DNA from: Hymenobacter ruricola
GTDB taxonomy: Bacteria > Bacteroidota > Bacteroidia > Cytophagales > Hymenobacteraceae
Assembly: GCF_015694525.1 (NCBI RefSeq)
Contig: NZ_JADQDM010000002.1
Span: 124,001 to 188,000 of the forward strand
Length of the DNA stretch: 64,000 nt
Reading direction: 5' to 3'
This document shows positions 25,574-33,111 of the stretch, piece by piece (position 1 is the first letter of the stretch; every line of letters begins with the position of its first letter). Made by a program: the position numbers and the translations under genes. The notes below the pieces were generated by a model. That model did not search any database and was not told the DNA's origin. It was given only the letters and a program-made list of their open reading frames with translations.

Positions 25574-26494
25574 CTAGTAGCGTCGGCGCCCCGGGTATAG
25601 CTGCCGCTCAAAGGGGCTCTGCCGGTTTATCTGCACGTCGTAGTAAATGGGCACGGTGAGCAGGCTGGCCGTGGCTTGGCCGTCGCGCCGGCCCGGCAAG
25701 AATGGCCGGGACAGCTTTGGCACGGCCCGCAGGGCGGCCTCGCGCAGGAAGTCGTCGGTGCTGTGCACCACCCGCGCGTCGGTCACCTGGCCATTGGAAG
25801 CCACGGCCAGCTCCACCCGCACCTCGCGGCGCCAGCCGTTCTGGTACCACAGCATCTGCTGGCTCAGGCGGTGCATGGCCGCCAGCTCGGCCTTGTTGAG
25901 CTTGAGGGCCCGGCTCAGCTCCTTCACCAGCTGCTCGCCGCCGCCGGGGTACAGCGGCAACTGCTCATAGCTGAAATACGGCACCACCTGGCCGTTGGGG
26001 GCGTAGCAGGAGCCGATGCCGCACTTGCCCTCCACGTACTGGTCGCGCCGGCGGGGCGTGCCGTCCGGGTAGTAAGTAAGCAATTCGCCGTGGCGCAGGC
26101 CGCGCACGTAGTCTTCCTTGGTTTTCATGGCGCCGTCTTCGTACCACGTGGTCATGGTGCCGTGGAGGAGGCGGCGGCCGACGTCGGCGTAGGGCAGGTA
26201 CTGCATCAGGCGGCCCGACGGGTAGTAGACCTTCGTGACCCCGGCCACGCTGTCGCGAAATGTCGTTTCGGCACAGAAAGCCGTGGAATCGGCCGCCGTG
26301 CTGGGCGCGAAATCGGCTGTGTAGAAGATGGCGGGGGCATAGGGCACCGCGGGCGGCGCCGGCGTCACTACCGGCGGCGGTTCGGCCGGCGCAGCCGTTT
26401 GCATTTGCTCCGGGGTAGCCCCGGCCTCCTGGGCACGCCCGGCCAGGGGCAGCAGCCCCAGCACCCACACCCACCGCAGCAACGAGCTTTTCAC
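25574..26494 (-). CDS. MORN-repeat/TonB C-terminal energy-transducer-like protein (copy C)
   Basis: A 306-residue periplasmic protein with signal peptide ending LAGRAQE and a Pro/Ala-rich spacer. The middle carries MORN/YwqK-type repeats (VYYPSGRLMQYLPY, TWYEDGAMKTKEDYVRG, TYYPDGTPRRRDQYVEG). The C-terminus is a TonB-like domain (VELAVASNGQVTDARVV ... FLPGRRDGQATASLLTVPI). There is no N-terminal membrane anchor of the classic TonB type, so it may not transduce energy itself. It is one of three related genes within 3.8 kb. Confidence 0.8.
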   Translation of the reverse strand: MKSSLLRWVWVLGLLPLAGRAQEAGATPEQMQTAAPAEPPPVVTPAPPAVPYAPAIFYTADFAPSTAADSTAFCAETTFRDSVAGVTKVYYPSGRLMQYLPYADVGRRLLHGTMTTWYEDGAMKTKEDYVRGLRHGELLTYYPDGTPRRRDQYVEGKCGIGSCYAPNGQVVPYFSYEQLPLYPGGGEQLVKELSRALKLNKAELAAMHRLSQQMLWYQNGWRREVRVELAVASNGQVTDARVVHSTDDFLREAALRAVPKLSRPFLPGRRDGQATASLLTVPIYYDVQINRQSPFERQLYPGRRRY

Positions 26495-26581
26495 CGGAAG
26501 ACAGATTCTGTTAAACGCTCCTTAAGGTACGAAGGCTCCGGAAATTAAGGTACGCGGCGGGTTCCTTTTGGCCTTAAACAA

Positions 26582-26618
26582 GCAAGTCCAGCGCCGGTTT
26601 AGCCGACGCTGGACTTGC
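26582..26618 (-). terminator. terminator-like hairpin after the LIC11966-type gene
   Basis: GCAAGTCCAGCG (26582-26593) pairs with CGCTGGACTTGC (26607-26618), just downstream (minus strand) of the stop at 26643. No strong T run follows. Confidence 0.5.
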
Positions 26619-26642
26619 GGTGAAAAATGCATCGCACAAACC

Positions 26643-27614
26643 TCAGTCGTTCATCACCGGCACGTAGGTGTCCATAAAGGCGGCGGAGGTTTTGTTGTAG
26701 GCCTCGTTGTACTTCTGGTTCTGCGTGTTGTAGGCGTTGATGTTGGCGTTGATGGTTTGGGCGTCCACTTTGGTGAGGCGGTCTTTGTTTTTGAGCAGCT
26801 CGGCAATCTGCACGAACTGCTTGGCGCACATCACCACGTAGAGGTTGGCCAAATCGCGGGCCGCGTTGCGGTAGGCCACGTCTTTGCCCCGAAACGCGGG
26901 CACAGCCGCCAGCTCCGCCGCCGACTTTTCGGCCTCGGTGGCCAGGGTCGCGCGGGCGGCCTCAAAGGCGGCGGCGTCCTGCGCGTTGAGGGCGTCGGTG
27001 AGCTTGGCGCTGGCCTTCTGCACCCGGAAATAGGGCAGGAAAACCTGGTGCTGGTACTTGTTCACGGCCGACACCTGGCGGGTGTACTCGGCCAGCCGCG
27101 CCGATTCCTTGCTGCTCTCGATGCTCATGCCGAACTGCTTAGCGAAGCGTTTCTGGGCAGCGTTCACGCTGTCGTCCACCACGGCCAGCTTTTTTTCGGC
27201 CTCTTCCTGGGCATCGAAATAGCGCTGCATGGCTTCGAAACTTTCGGTGCGGGTCGAGGCCAGGGCGTTGACCTTTTTGTAGTCGGCCGAGTACACGTCC
27301 AGCATGGTTTTGAAGGCGGTGAGGGCGCTGGCGCGCAGCTCGGAGTTGCCTTTGTAGGCGGCGGGCATGCGTTGCACGTTGGCCACGGCCACTTTGTTTT
27401 GCTCCACCACTTCGAGGCGGCGGTTTTCAATCTTGCGGTCGTTTTCGCTGTGCGCGGCCTTGCTGATGTAGCGCAGGTTTTTCTTGAGCAGGTCGACCTG
27501 CTCGTTCACAATGGCGTTGTTGTAGCTGGCCGGGTCGGTGAAGGACTGGGCCGCGGCGGGCAGGGCAAGGGTTGAAAACAGCAAGCCAGCCGCGAAACGG
27601 GTAAAAAGGCGCAT
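26643..27614 (-). CDS. LIC11966-type secreted helical protein
   Basis: A 323-residue protein with signal peptide ending LPAAAQS, then all-helical sequence with repeated heptads. The pattern DPASYNNAIVNEQVDLL, MLDVYSADYKKVNALAS, EAMQRYFDAQEEAEKKL and VNKYQHQVFLPYFRVQKA fits, from memory, the family annotated LIC11966 surface protein; function unknown. The long upstream in-frame stretch to 27935 is the shadow of the next gene; ATG 27614 gives a signal peptide. It sits inside the TonB/MORN cluster. Confidence 0.75.
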   Translation of the reverse strand: MRLFTRFAAGLLFSTLALPAAAQSFTDPASYNNAIVNEQVDLLKKNLRYISKAAHSENDRKIENRRLEVVEQNKVAVANVQRMPAAYKGNSELRASALTAFKTMLDVYSADYKKVNALASTRTESFEAMQRYFDAQEEAEKKLAVVDDSVNAAQKRFAKQFGMSIESSKESARLAEYTRQVSAVNKYQHQVFLPYFRVQKASAKLTDALNAQDAAAFEAARATLATEAEKSAAELAAVPAFRGKDVAYRNAARDLANLYVVMCAKQFVQIAELLKNKDRLTKVDAQTINANINAYNTQNQKYNEAYNKTSAAFMDTYVPVMND

Positions 27615-27723
27615 GCAGTAAATGAATTGAGGTGGAAGGAAATAATGCGGTAGCAAAGTTGCCCGCATATTCCGATTTTCCAACCCTTGCAAAAATTCTT
27701 TTCGCCCTCGCTCCTGCCCTCTT

Positions 27724-28548
27724 TTACTGGATGCGGAACGTGACCGGCACGGTGAAGGACACGGCCACCGGCTCGCCGTCCTGACGGCCCGGCGTGAATG
27801 GCTTGAGCTGACGCACGGCTTCGGCGGCGGCTTGCTGCAGGGCGGCGTAGGCCGCGGTAAGGGTGGCTGGCACCGCGTTTTCGGCCGGCTTGATGGGCTC
27901 CACGTGCTGCACGTGGCCGTTTTTGTCCACCACAAATTTCACCTTCACGCTCCCGAACACGTGCTGGCGCAGGGCCGCCGCGGGGTAGCGCGTGTTCAGC
28001 TGCACGGCCCGGGCCACGGCCGCCTGGTCGCCGGCGCCTTCGGGGTACACCGGCATTTGCTCGTAGCTGTAGTAGGGCACGGGCTGGCCATCGGGCCCGA
28101 AGCACTCGCCGGTGGCGGGCTGGCCGGGCGCGAATTTATCGCGCCGCTTCAGGGTGCCATCCGGGTAGTAGGTCACCAAATCGCCCACAATTTTGCCGCC
28201 CTGGAAGGTGGCCTGGTAGCGCAGCTGCCCGCTTTCGTAGTATTGGCTGAAGGTGCCGTGGCGCAGGCCCCGCCGGATGTGGGCGTAGGGCGCAAAGGAC
28301 TTCAACTTGCCCGAGGGCAGGTAAAACGTTTTGACGGTGCCGCTCACCGTGTCGCGGTAGGTGGTTTCACGGCGCTCCACCGCGCCGGCCTCCGTGGGCA
28401 GCTTGTGGCGGTTGGCGTCGAAGTACACGATTTCAACGGGCCGCGCGGCGGGGGCCGCCGCCGGTGAGGCGGGCTGGTCCTGGCCCAGGCTGGCGGTGGC
28501 GCGGCCCAGCAGCGTGGCGGCGAGCAGTAGGCGGCAGTAAGTTTTCAA
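27724..28548 (-). CDS. MORN-repeat/TonB C-terminal protein (copy B)
   Basis: A 274-residue paralogue of the genes at 25574 and 28558. Signal peptide ending TASLGQD; MORN/YwqK repeats (TFYLPSGKLKSFAPYAHIRR, QYYESGQLRYQATFQGG, TYYPDGTLKRRDKFAPG); a YEQMPVYPEGA motif; and a TonB C-terminal domain (FGSVKVKFVVDKNGHVQHV ... FTPGRQDGEPVAVSFTVPV). The TonB domain here is the most canonical of the three. It starts 9 bases after copy A ends, so the two are probably co-transcribed. Confidence 0.85.
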   Translation of the reverse strand: MKTYCRLLLAATLLGRATASLGQDQPASPAAAPAARPVEIVYFDANRHKLPTEAGAVERRETTYRDTVSGTVKTFYLPSGKLKSFAPYAHIRRGLRHGTFSQYYESGQLRYQATFQGGKIVGDLVTYYPDGTLKRRDKFAPGQPATGECFGPDGQPVPYYSYEQMPVYPEGAGDQAAVARAVQLNTRYPAAALRQHVFGSVKVKFVVDKNGHVQHVEPIKPAENAVPATLTAAYAALQQAAAEAVRQLKPFTPGRQDGEPVAVSFTVPVTFRIQ

Positions 28549-28557
28549 AGGGAGCAG

Positions 28558-29307
28558 CTATTCAACAGCAAAGGTGACGGGAATGGTGAAGGCCACCGGC
28601 TTGGGCATGCCGTCCAGCCGGCCGGGGCTGAAGCGCTTGAGCTTGCGCACCGATGCCAGCACGGCCTCGTCGGCCAGCGGGCACAGGCCCTGCTTGAGCT
28701 GGACATCGGCCACCTCCCCCTCCGCGTTCACGTTGAACCCGACCACGACACGGCCTTCGCAGTGGTCTTTGCGGGTCAGCTTCGGGTACACGGGCATTTG
28801 CTCGAACGGAAAAAACGGCACCGGCTGGCCGTTTTCGGCAAAGCATTCGCTGCTGGTCTTGAAATCGTTTTTCAGGTTGTACACCTCGCGACGCTTCAGC
28901 TGCCCGCTCGGGTAGTAGGTGCGCATCTCGCCCGTTCGGCGGCCGTTCAGGTATTCGGCGTGGCTTTCTAGCTGGCCGCTGGGGTGCCATTCTTCCCACA
29001 CGCCGGAAAGTACGCCCTTGCGCAGGTGCCCATACGTCTGCAGGCTGGCCAGCTTATCAGTGGCCAGAGCATAGGTTTTTACCGTGGCCTGCACGCTGTC
29101 GGCGTATTCGGTTTCGCGGCGGTAGCGGGCGCCCAGGGCCGAGGGCAGCACGGCGCGGGCCGAGTCCAGGTATTCGGTTTTGAGGCGGGGGGTGGCCGGC
29201 TGGGCGGTTATACTGTTATGGGTTACAGTTGGCACAGCCTGCGCAGCTACCGCTAACGGTGCCGTTAGAGCCATGAATACCGAAAGCGTTTTCACCAATT
29301 GTACCAT
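28558..29307 (-). CDS. MORN-repeat/TonB C-terminal protein (copy A)
   Basis: A 249-residue paralogue. Signal peptide ending VAAQAVP, MORN-like repeats (EEWHPSGQLESHAEYLNGRR, TYYPSGQLKRREVYNLKN), YEQMP-type motif FEQMPVYPKLT and a short TonB C-terminal domain (EGRVVVGFNVNAEGEVADV ... FSPGRLDGMPKPVAFTIPV). ATG 29307 is used instead of a TTG three bases upstream. It begins only a few bases after the stop of the AT-rich gene at 29311. Confidence 0.85.
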   Translation of the reverse strand: MVQLVKTLSVFMALTAPLAVAAQAVPTVTHNSITAQPATPRLKTEYLDSARAVLPSALGARYRRETEYADSVQATVKTYALATDKLASLQTYGHLRKGVLSGVWEEWHPSGQLESHAEYLNGRRTGEMRTYYPSGQLKRREVYNLKNDFKTSSECFAENGQPVPFFPFEQMPVYPKLTRKDHCEGRVVVGFNVNAEGEVADVQLKQGLCPLADEAVLASVRKLKRFSPGRLDGMPKPVAFTIPVTFAVE

Positions 29308-29310
29308 CAA

Positions 29311-29985
29311 CTATTTCAGAAAAAGCCCCCCGAAAGCCAGCCGTATCAGCGCCAGTAGCTCCTGCGTTTGCGGTTCTGTTAGTTCCAACGAGGCAATGGC
29401 GCTGATAAAGGCGCCTTTTATCCAGTTTTGCCAGTCTTTCTTAGTGAACGTTTCCGCTTTCACTGCCGCGCTTTGGGTCAATTCCGCCAGTTCGGCTTGG
29501 CGTTCCTTTAGCAACTCAGAGGCTTCAAACAGGTGCCCCAGCATCCGCAGTTGCCCGTGGAGCGCGCCGAGTTCGGCAATGGTGAATTTATCGGCGGCTG
29601 GTTCAGCGGCTAATTCAAAAAGTTGAACGGCTTTGGTAACTTCCTGCCAAAAATTGACAATCCCAATTTCACGTTTTACATCAAATGCCCACTGACGAAA
29701 TTCGTAAACACAGCCTTCGAGATGGCTATTCCAGTAACGAGCCTTGAGCTGTTCGTGCTTATTGGGCGTAGATGAATTGCCAGGGCGTTTGCTAATAAAA
29801 TATTCAGCGTCCTCTTTGCTATCACCAAGCCGAACCGAGAATTTTATGCCTACCCCTGAATCCTTGAATTCAACTGTATACCAAGAATTCGGCCCCGCTG
29901 AACTTTCTCTGAAATCAGCAGGCTGCAATCCTGCTTTAGCAAGCTCTTGAAATAACTCGTTACGCTGAGACGTAAGTAGCTTCAT
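29311..29985 (-). CDS. AT-rich orphan protein, function unknown
   Basis: A 224-residue soluble protein I do not recognise. The N-terminal 110 residues are mixed alpha/beta (WYTVEFKDSGVGIKFSVRLG, EYFISKRPGNS), the rest helical with many Glu/Ala (ELGALHGQLRMLGHLFEASELLKER). It has no signal peptide or membrane segment. Its base composition is clearly more AT-rich than its neighbours and its codon use differs (AAA, GAA, TTA frequent), suggesting a recent arrival. It sits in the alaS-TonB run with 13- and 3-base gaps, so it is likely expressed with alaS. Confidence 0.7.
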   Translation of the reverse strand: MKLLTSQRNELFQELAKAGLQPADFRESSAGPNSWYTVEFKDSGVGIKFSVRLGDSKEDAEYFISKRPGNSSTPNKHEQLKARYWNSHLEGCVYEFRQWAFDVKREIGIVNFWQEVTKAVQLFELAAEPAADKFTIAELGALHGQLRMLGHLFEASELLKERQAELAELTQSAAVKAETFTKKDWQNWIKGAFISAIASLELTEPQTQELLALIRLAFGGLFLK

Positions 29986-29998
29986 AACTTGAATAAAG

Positions 29999-32824
29999 CT
30001 AGACTTTTAATGAAATAAGCCCTTCCGCCTTGGCAATGGCCGCGCCGAGGCCGGCCGCGTTCTTGCCGCCGGCTGTGGCGAAAAACGGCTGCCCGCCGCC
30101 GCCGCCCTGGATTTCCTTGGCCAGCTCGCGCACCAGCGTGCTGGCATTGAGCTTACCGGCTTTGGCAATCTCGTCGTCCAGCATCACGGCCAGTTGCGGC
30201 TTGCCGTCAATTTCGGCGCCGAGCACGGCCACCAGGTTCGGCACCGCTTGGCGCAGGTTGAAGGCCAGGGTTTTCAACGATTCGGCCGAGCTGGCCTGTA
30301 CTTGCGCAGCCAGAAAGCGCACGCCGTTCAGGTCTTTCACCTGGCCTACGAGCTGGTCTTTCTGCTGATTAATGCTTTGCTGGGCGAATTGCTCGATTTG
30401 CTTGCGCAAGCCCGCGATTTCTTCGTTCTGCTTTTCGATGCTGGTGATGAGGTGCTGGGGGTTGCCCAGCGTCTCGCGCACCTGGGCCAGCAGGTCGAGT
30501 TGCTGGTCCACGTAGGCTTCGGCCGCGCCGGCCGTCACGGCCTCAATACGGCGCACGCCGGCCCCCACGGCGCTTTCGGCCGTGATTTTGAAGTAGCCGA
30601 TGCTGCCGGTGTTCTGCACGTGCAGGCCGCCGCAGAGCTCCACCGAGTAGTCTTTGTCGAAGGTGATGACGCGCACAAAATCGCCGTACTTCTCGCCGAA
30701 CAAAGCCATGGCGCCCAGGTTCTTGGCCTCGGCAATGGGCACATTGCGGCGCTCATCGAGCGGAATCTGCTGGCGGATGCGCTCGTTCACGATGGTTTCA
30801 ATCTCGCGCAGCTGCTCGTCCGTCACCTTGGTGAAGTGCGAGAAGTCAAAGCGCAGCAGCTTCTCGTTCACGAGCGAGCCTTTCTGCTGCACGTGGCTGC
30901 CCAGCACGGTGCGCAGGGCGGCTTGCAGCAGGTGCGTAGCGGTGTGGTTGTTGCGAATCTGGGCGCGCCGGGCGGCATCGGGCCGGGCCAGGAACTCGCC
31001 TTCCAAATCCTGCGGCAAGTCCAGCGTGGTGTGAATGATGAGGTCGTTTTCCTTCCTAGTGTCAATCACGCGCACCTTGCTCAGGGGCGACTCCAGGTAG
31101 CCGGTGTCGCCAATCTGGCCGCCGCTTTCGGCGTAGAACGGGGTTTGGTCGAACACCAACTGGTACTCCGTTTTGCCCTTTTTGTCGACTTTGCGGTAGC
31201 GCAGCAGGCGGGCCGTGGCCTCGTCCTGGTCGTAGCCCACGAACACGTTCGGGGCGTCCGTTTCGGTCACGGTTACCCAGTCCGATTGCTCGGTTTCCTG
31301 GTCCTGGCGTGAACCAGCTTTCTGTTTATCCAACCAGACATTGAATTGCTCTTCCCAATTCTCGCTCAACCGCACCCTATCCGATTGTTCACGAACTATT
31401 AGACTGGTTAGGTCTTTAGGGAACCCATAACGGTCATGTAGAACGAAAACCTTTTCGCCATCAATTACGGCTTTTTCATTTTCGTCATTGCTAAAAGCTT
31501 TCCGGAGTCGGGTGCTTTCCTGAATCCAAGAATCTAGAATGTTTAGGCCGGTTTCCAGCGTTTTCAGGAAGGAGATTTCCTCTTCTTCCACCACGCGCTG
31601 CACAAAGGCCGTCTGGGCCTTCAGCTCGGGGAAGATGCCGGCCATCTGGTCGGCCAGCACGGGCACCAGCTTGAAGAGGAAGGGCTGCTTCTGGTTCAGG
31701 CTCGAAAACGCGTAGCGCACGGCCCGGCGCAGGATGCGGCGGATGACGTAGCCGGCTTTCACGTTCGAGGGCAGCTGGCCGTCGGCGATGGTGAAGGCGA
31801 TGGTGCGGATGTGGTCGGCAATGACCCGGATGGCGATGTCCGTTTTCTCGTTTTTGGTAGCAGGCTGGTCGTTCACCGTGGCGGGCGCGGTGCCGTGGTA
31901 TTCCAGGCCCACTTCCTTGGCGATGAACTGGATGAGCGGTTGGAATACGTCGGTGTCGTAGTTCGACTTCACGCCCGACACGGCCATCATCAGGCGCTCG
32001 AAGCCCATGCCGGTGTCCACGCTCTTTGCGGGAAGTGGGTCAAGAACGGTTAATTCCGCGTGCTTTTTAGCAACAGCTTTTTTCTTATCGGCTTCCGAAC
32101 TAGCAAACTCACGTTCAAAATCTGCCAGTTCAGTTGCAGCACCGTTTTGCTTCCAGCGGCGCTGGAATTCCATGAACACGTTGTTCCAGATTTCCACCAC
32201 CTGCGGGTGGTCGGCGTTCACGAGTTCGCGGCCGGGGGTGGCGGCGCGCTCCTCGTCGGAGCGCAGGTCGATGTGGATTTCGGTGCACGGGCCGCAGGGG
32301 CCAGTGTCGCCCATCTCCCAGAAGTTGTCCTTCTTGTTGCCGGGCAGAATGCGGTCGTCGGTGGTGTATTGGCGCCACAGGTCCTGGGTTTCGGTGTCGG
32401 CGGCGGTGCCGTCGTTCTGGTCGCCCTCAAAATAGGTGACGTAGAGCCGGTCTTTTTGCAGCTTGAACACGTCGGTCAGCAGTTCCCAGGCCCAGGCAAT
32501 GGCGTCCTTCTTGAAGTAGTCGCCGAAGGACCAGTTGCCCAGCATCTCGAACATGGTGTGGTGGTAGGTGTCGTAGCCCACCTCCTCAAGGTCGTTGTGC
32601 TTGCCGCTCACGCGCAGGCACTTCTGCGTATCGGCGATGCGCTTGTAGGGCGCGGGCTTGTTGCCCAGGAAATAGTCTTTGAACGGGGCCATGCCGCTGT
32701 TGATGAACAGCAGCGTGGGGTCGTCCTTCACCACAATGGGGGCCGAGGGCACGATGTGGTGGCCTTTGCTGGCGAAGAAATCAAGAAACTGCTGGCGAAC
32801 AGCGGAAGCGGTGGGGAGTGACAT
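29999..32824 (-). CDS. alaS: alanyl-tRNA synthetase
   Basis: A 941-residue class II synthetase, longer than the usual 875 or so. The catalytic core is intact: FINSGMAPFKDYFLG, RIADTQKCLRVSGKHNDLEEVG, MFEMLGNWSFGDYF, GDTGPCGPCTEIH, SVDTGMGFERL. The editing domain has the zinc motif HTATH and CGGLH. The excess length comes partly from an unusual insert, residues about 221-260 (between WNNVFMEF and PLPAKSVDTG), and from a second AT-rich stretch, residues about 425-500. Both differ in composition from the rest of the gene. ATG 32824 is chosen by homology and lies 45 bases after a perfect -7 box. Confidence 0.95.
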   Translation of the reverse strand: MSLPTASAVRQQFLDFFASKGHHIVPSAPIVVKDDPTLLFINSGMAPFKDYFLGNKPAPYKRIADTQKCLRVSGKHNDLEEVGYDTYHHTMFEMLGNWSFGDYFKKDAIAWAWELLTDVFKLQKDRLYVTYFEGDQNDGTAADTETQDLWRQYTTDDRILPGNKKDNFWEMGDTGPCGPCTEIHIDLRSDEERAATPGRELVNADHPQVVEIWNNVFMEFQRRWKQNGAATELADFEREFASSEADKKKAVAKKHAELTVLDPLPAKSVDTGMGFERLMMAVSGVKSNYDTDVFQPLIQFIAKEVGLEYHGTAPATVNDQPATKNEKTDIAIRVIADHIRTIAFTIADGQLPSNVKAGYVIRRILRRAVRYAFSSLNQKQPFLFKLVPVLADQMAGIFPELKAQTAFVQRVVEEEEISFLKTLETGLNILDSWIQESTRLRKAFSNDENEKAVIDGEKVFVLHDRYGFPKDLTSLIVREQSDRVRLSENWEEQFNVWLDKQKAGSRQDQETEQSDWVTVTETDAPNVFVGYDQDEATARLLRYRKVDKKGKTEYQLVFDQTPFYAESGGQIGDTGYLESPLSKVRVIDTRKENDLIIHTTLDLPQDLEGEFLARPDAARRAQIRNNHTATHLLQAALRTVLGSHVQQKGSLVNEKLLRFDFSHFTKVTDEQLREIETIVNERIRQQIPLDERRNVPIAEAKNLGAMALFGEKYGDFVRVITFDKDYSVELCGGLHVQNTGSIGYFKITAESAVGAGVRRIEAVTAGAAEAYVDQQLDLLAQVRETLGNPQHLITSIEKQNEEIAGLRKQIEQFAQQSINQQKDQLVGQVKDLNGVRFLAAQVQASSAESLKTLAFNLRQAVPNLVAVLGAEIDGKPQLAVMLDDEIAKAGKLNASTLVRELAKEIQGGGGGQPFFATAGGKNAAGLGAAIAKAEGLISLKV

Positions 32825-32869
32825 AAGGAAAAAGCGAAACGGCCCGCGCAGGCGGGGCCACGAATGGCA

Positions 32870-32877
32870 CAAAGGTA
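32870..32877 (-). promoter_or_regulatory. -7 box TACCTTTG for alaS
   Basis: Exact TAnnTTTG match on the minus strand, 45 bases before ATG 32824. Confidence 0.55.
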
Positions 32878-33111
32878 GCTTTTGGCGCACGATGCTTGGC
32901 TGGTTTAAGGCCTGCCGTGTCCGCTATTGCGGGCAGCATAAAAAAGGCGGAGCACCGGCCCTCTTTTTTCACATTTATTTTCCGCAGCGTAATGGAACGG
33001 GAAGTACCTCTTGCCACCCTGCAGCCCACCCAAACCACGACCCTTGTCCTTCCGCAGCCGCTGGCCTGCACGGCCGCCCCTACCCCTCGCCAGGTCTGGC
33101 ACCTGATGCCC

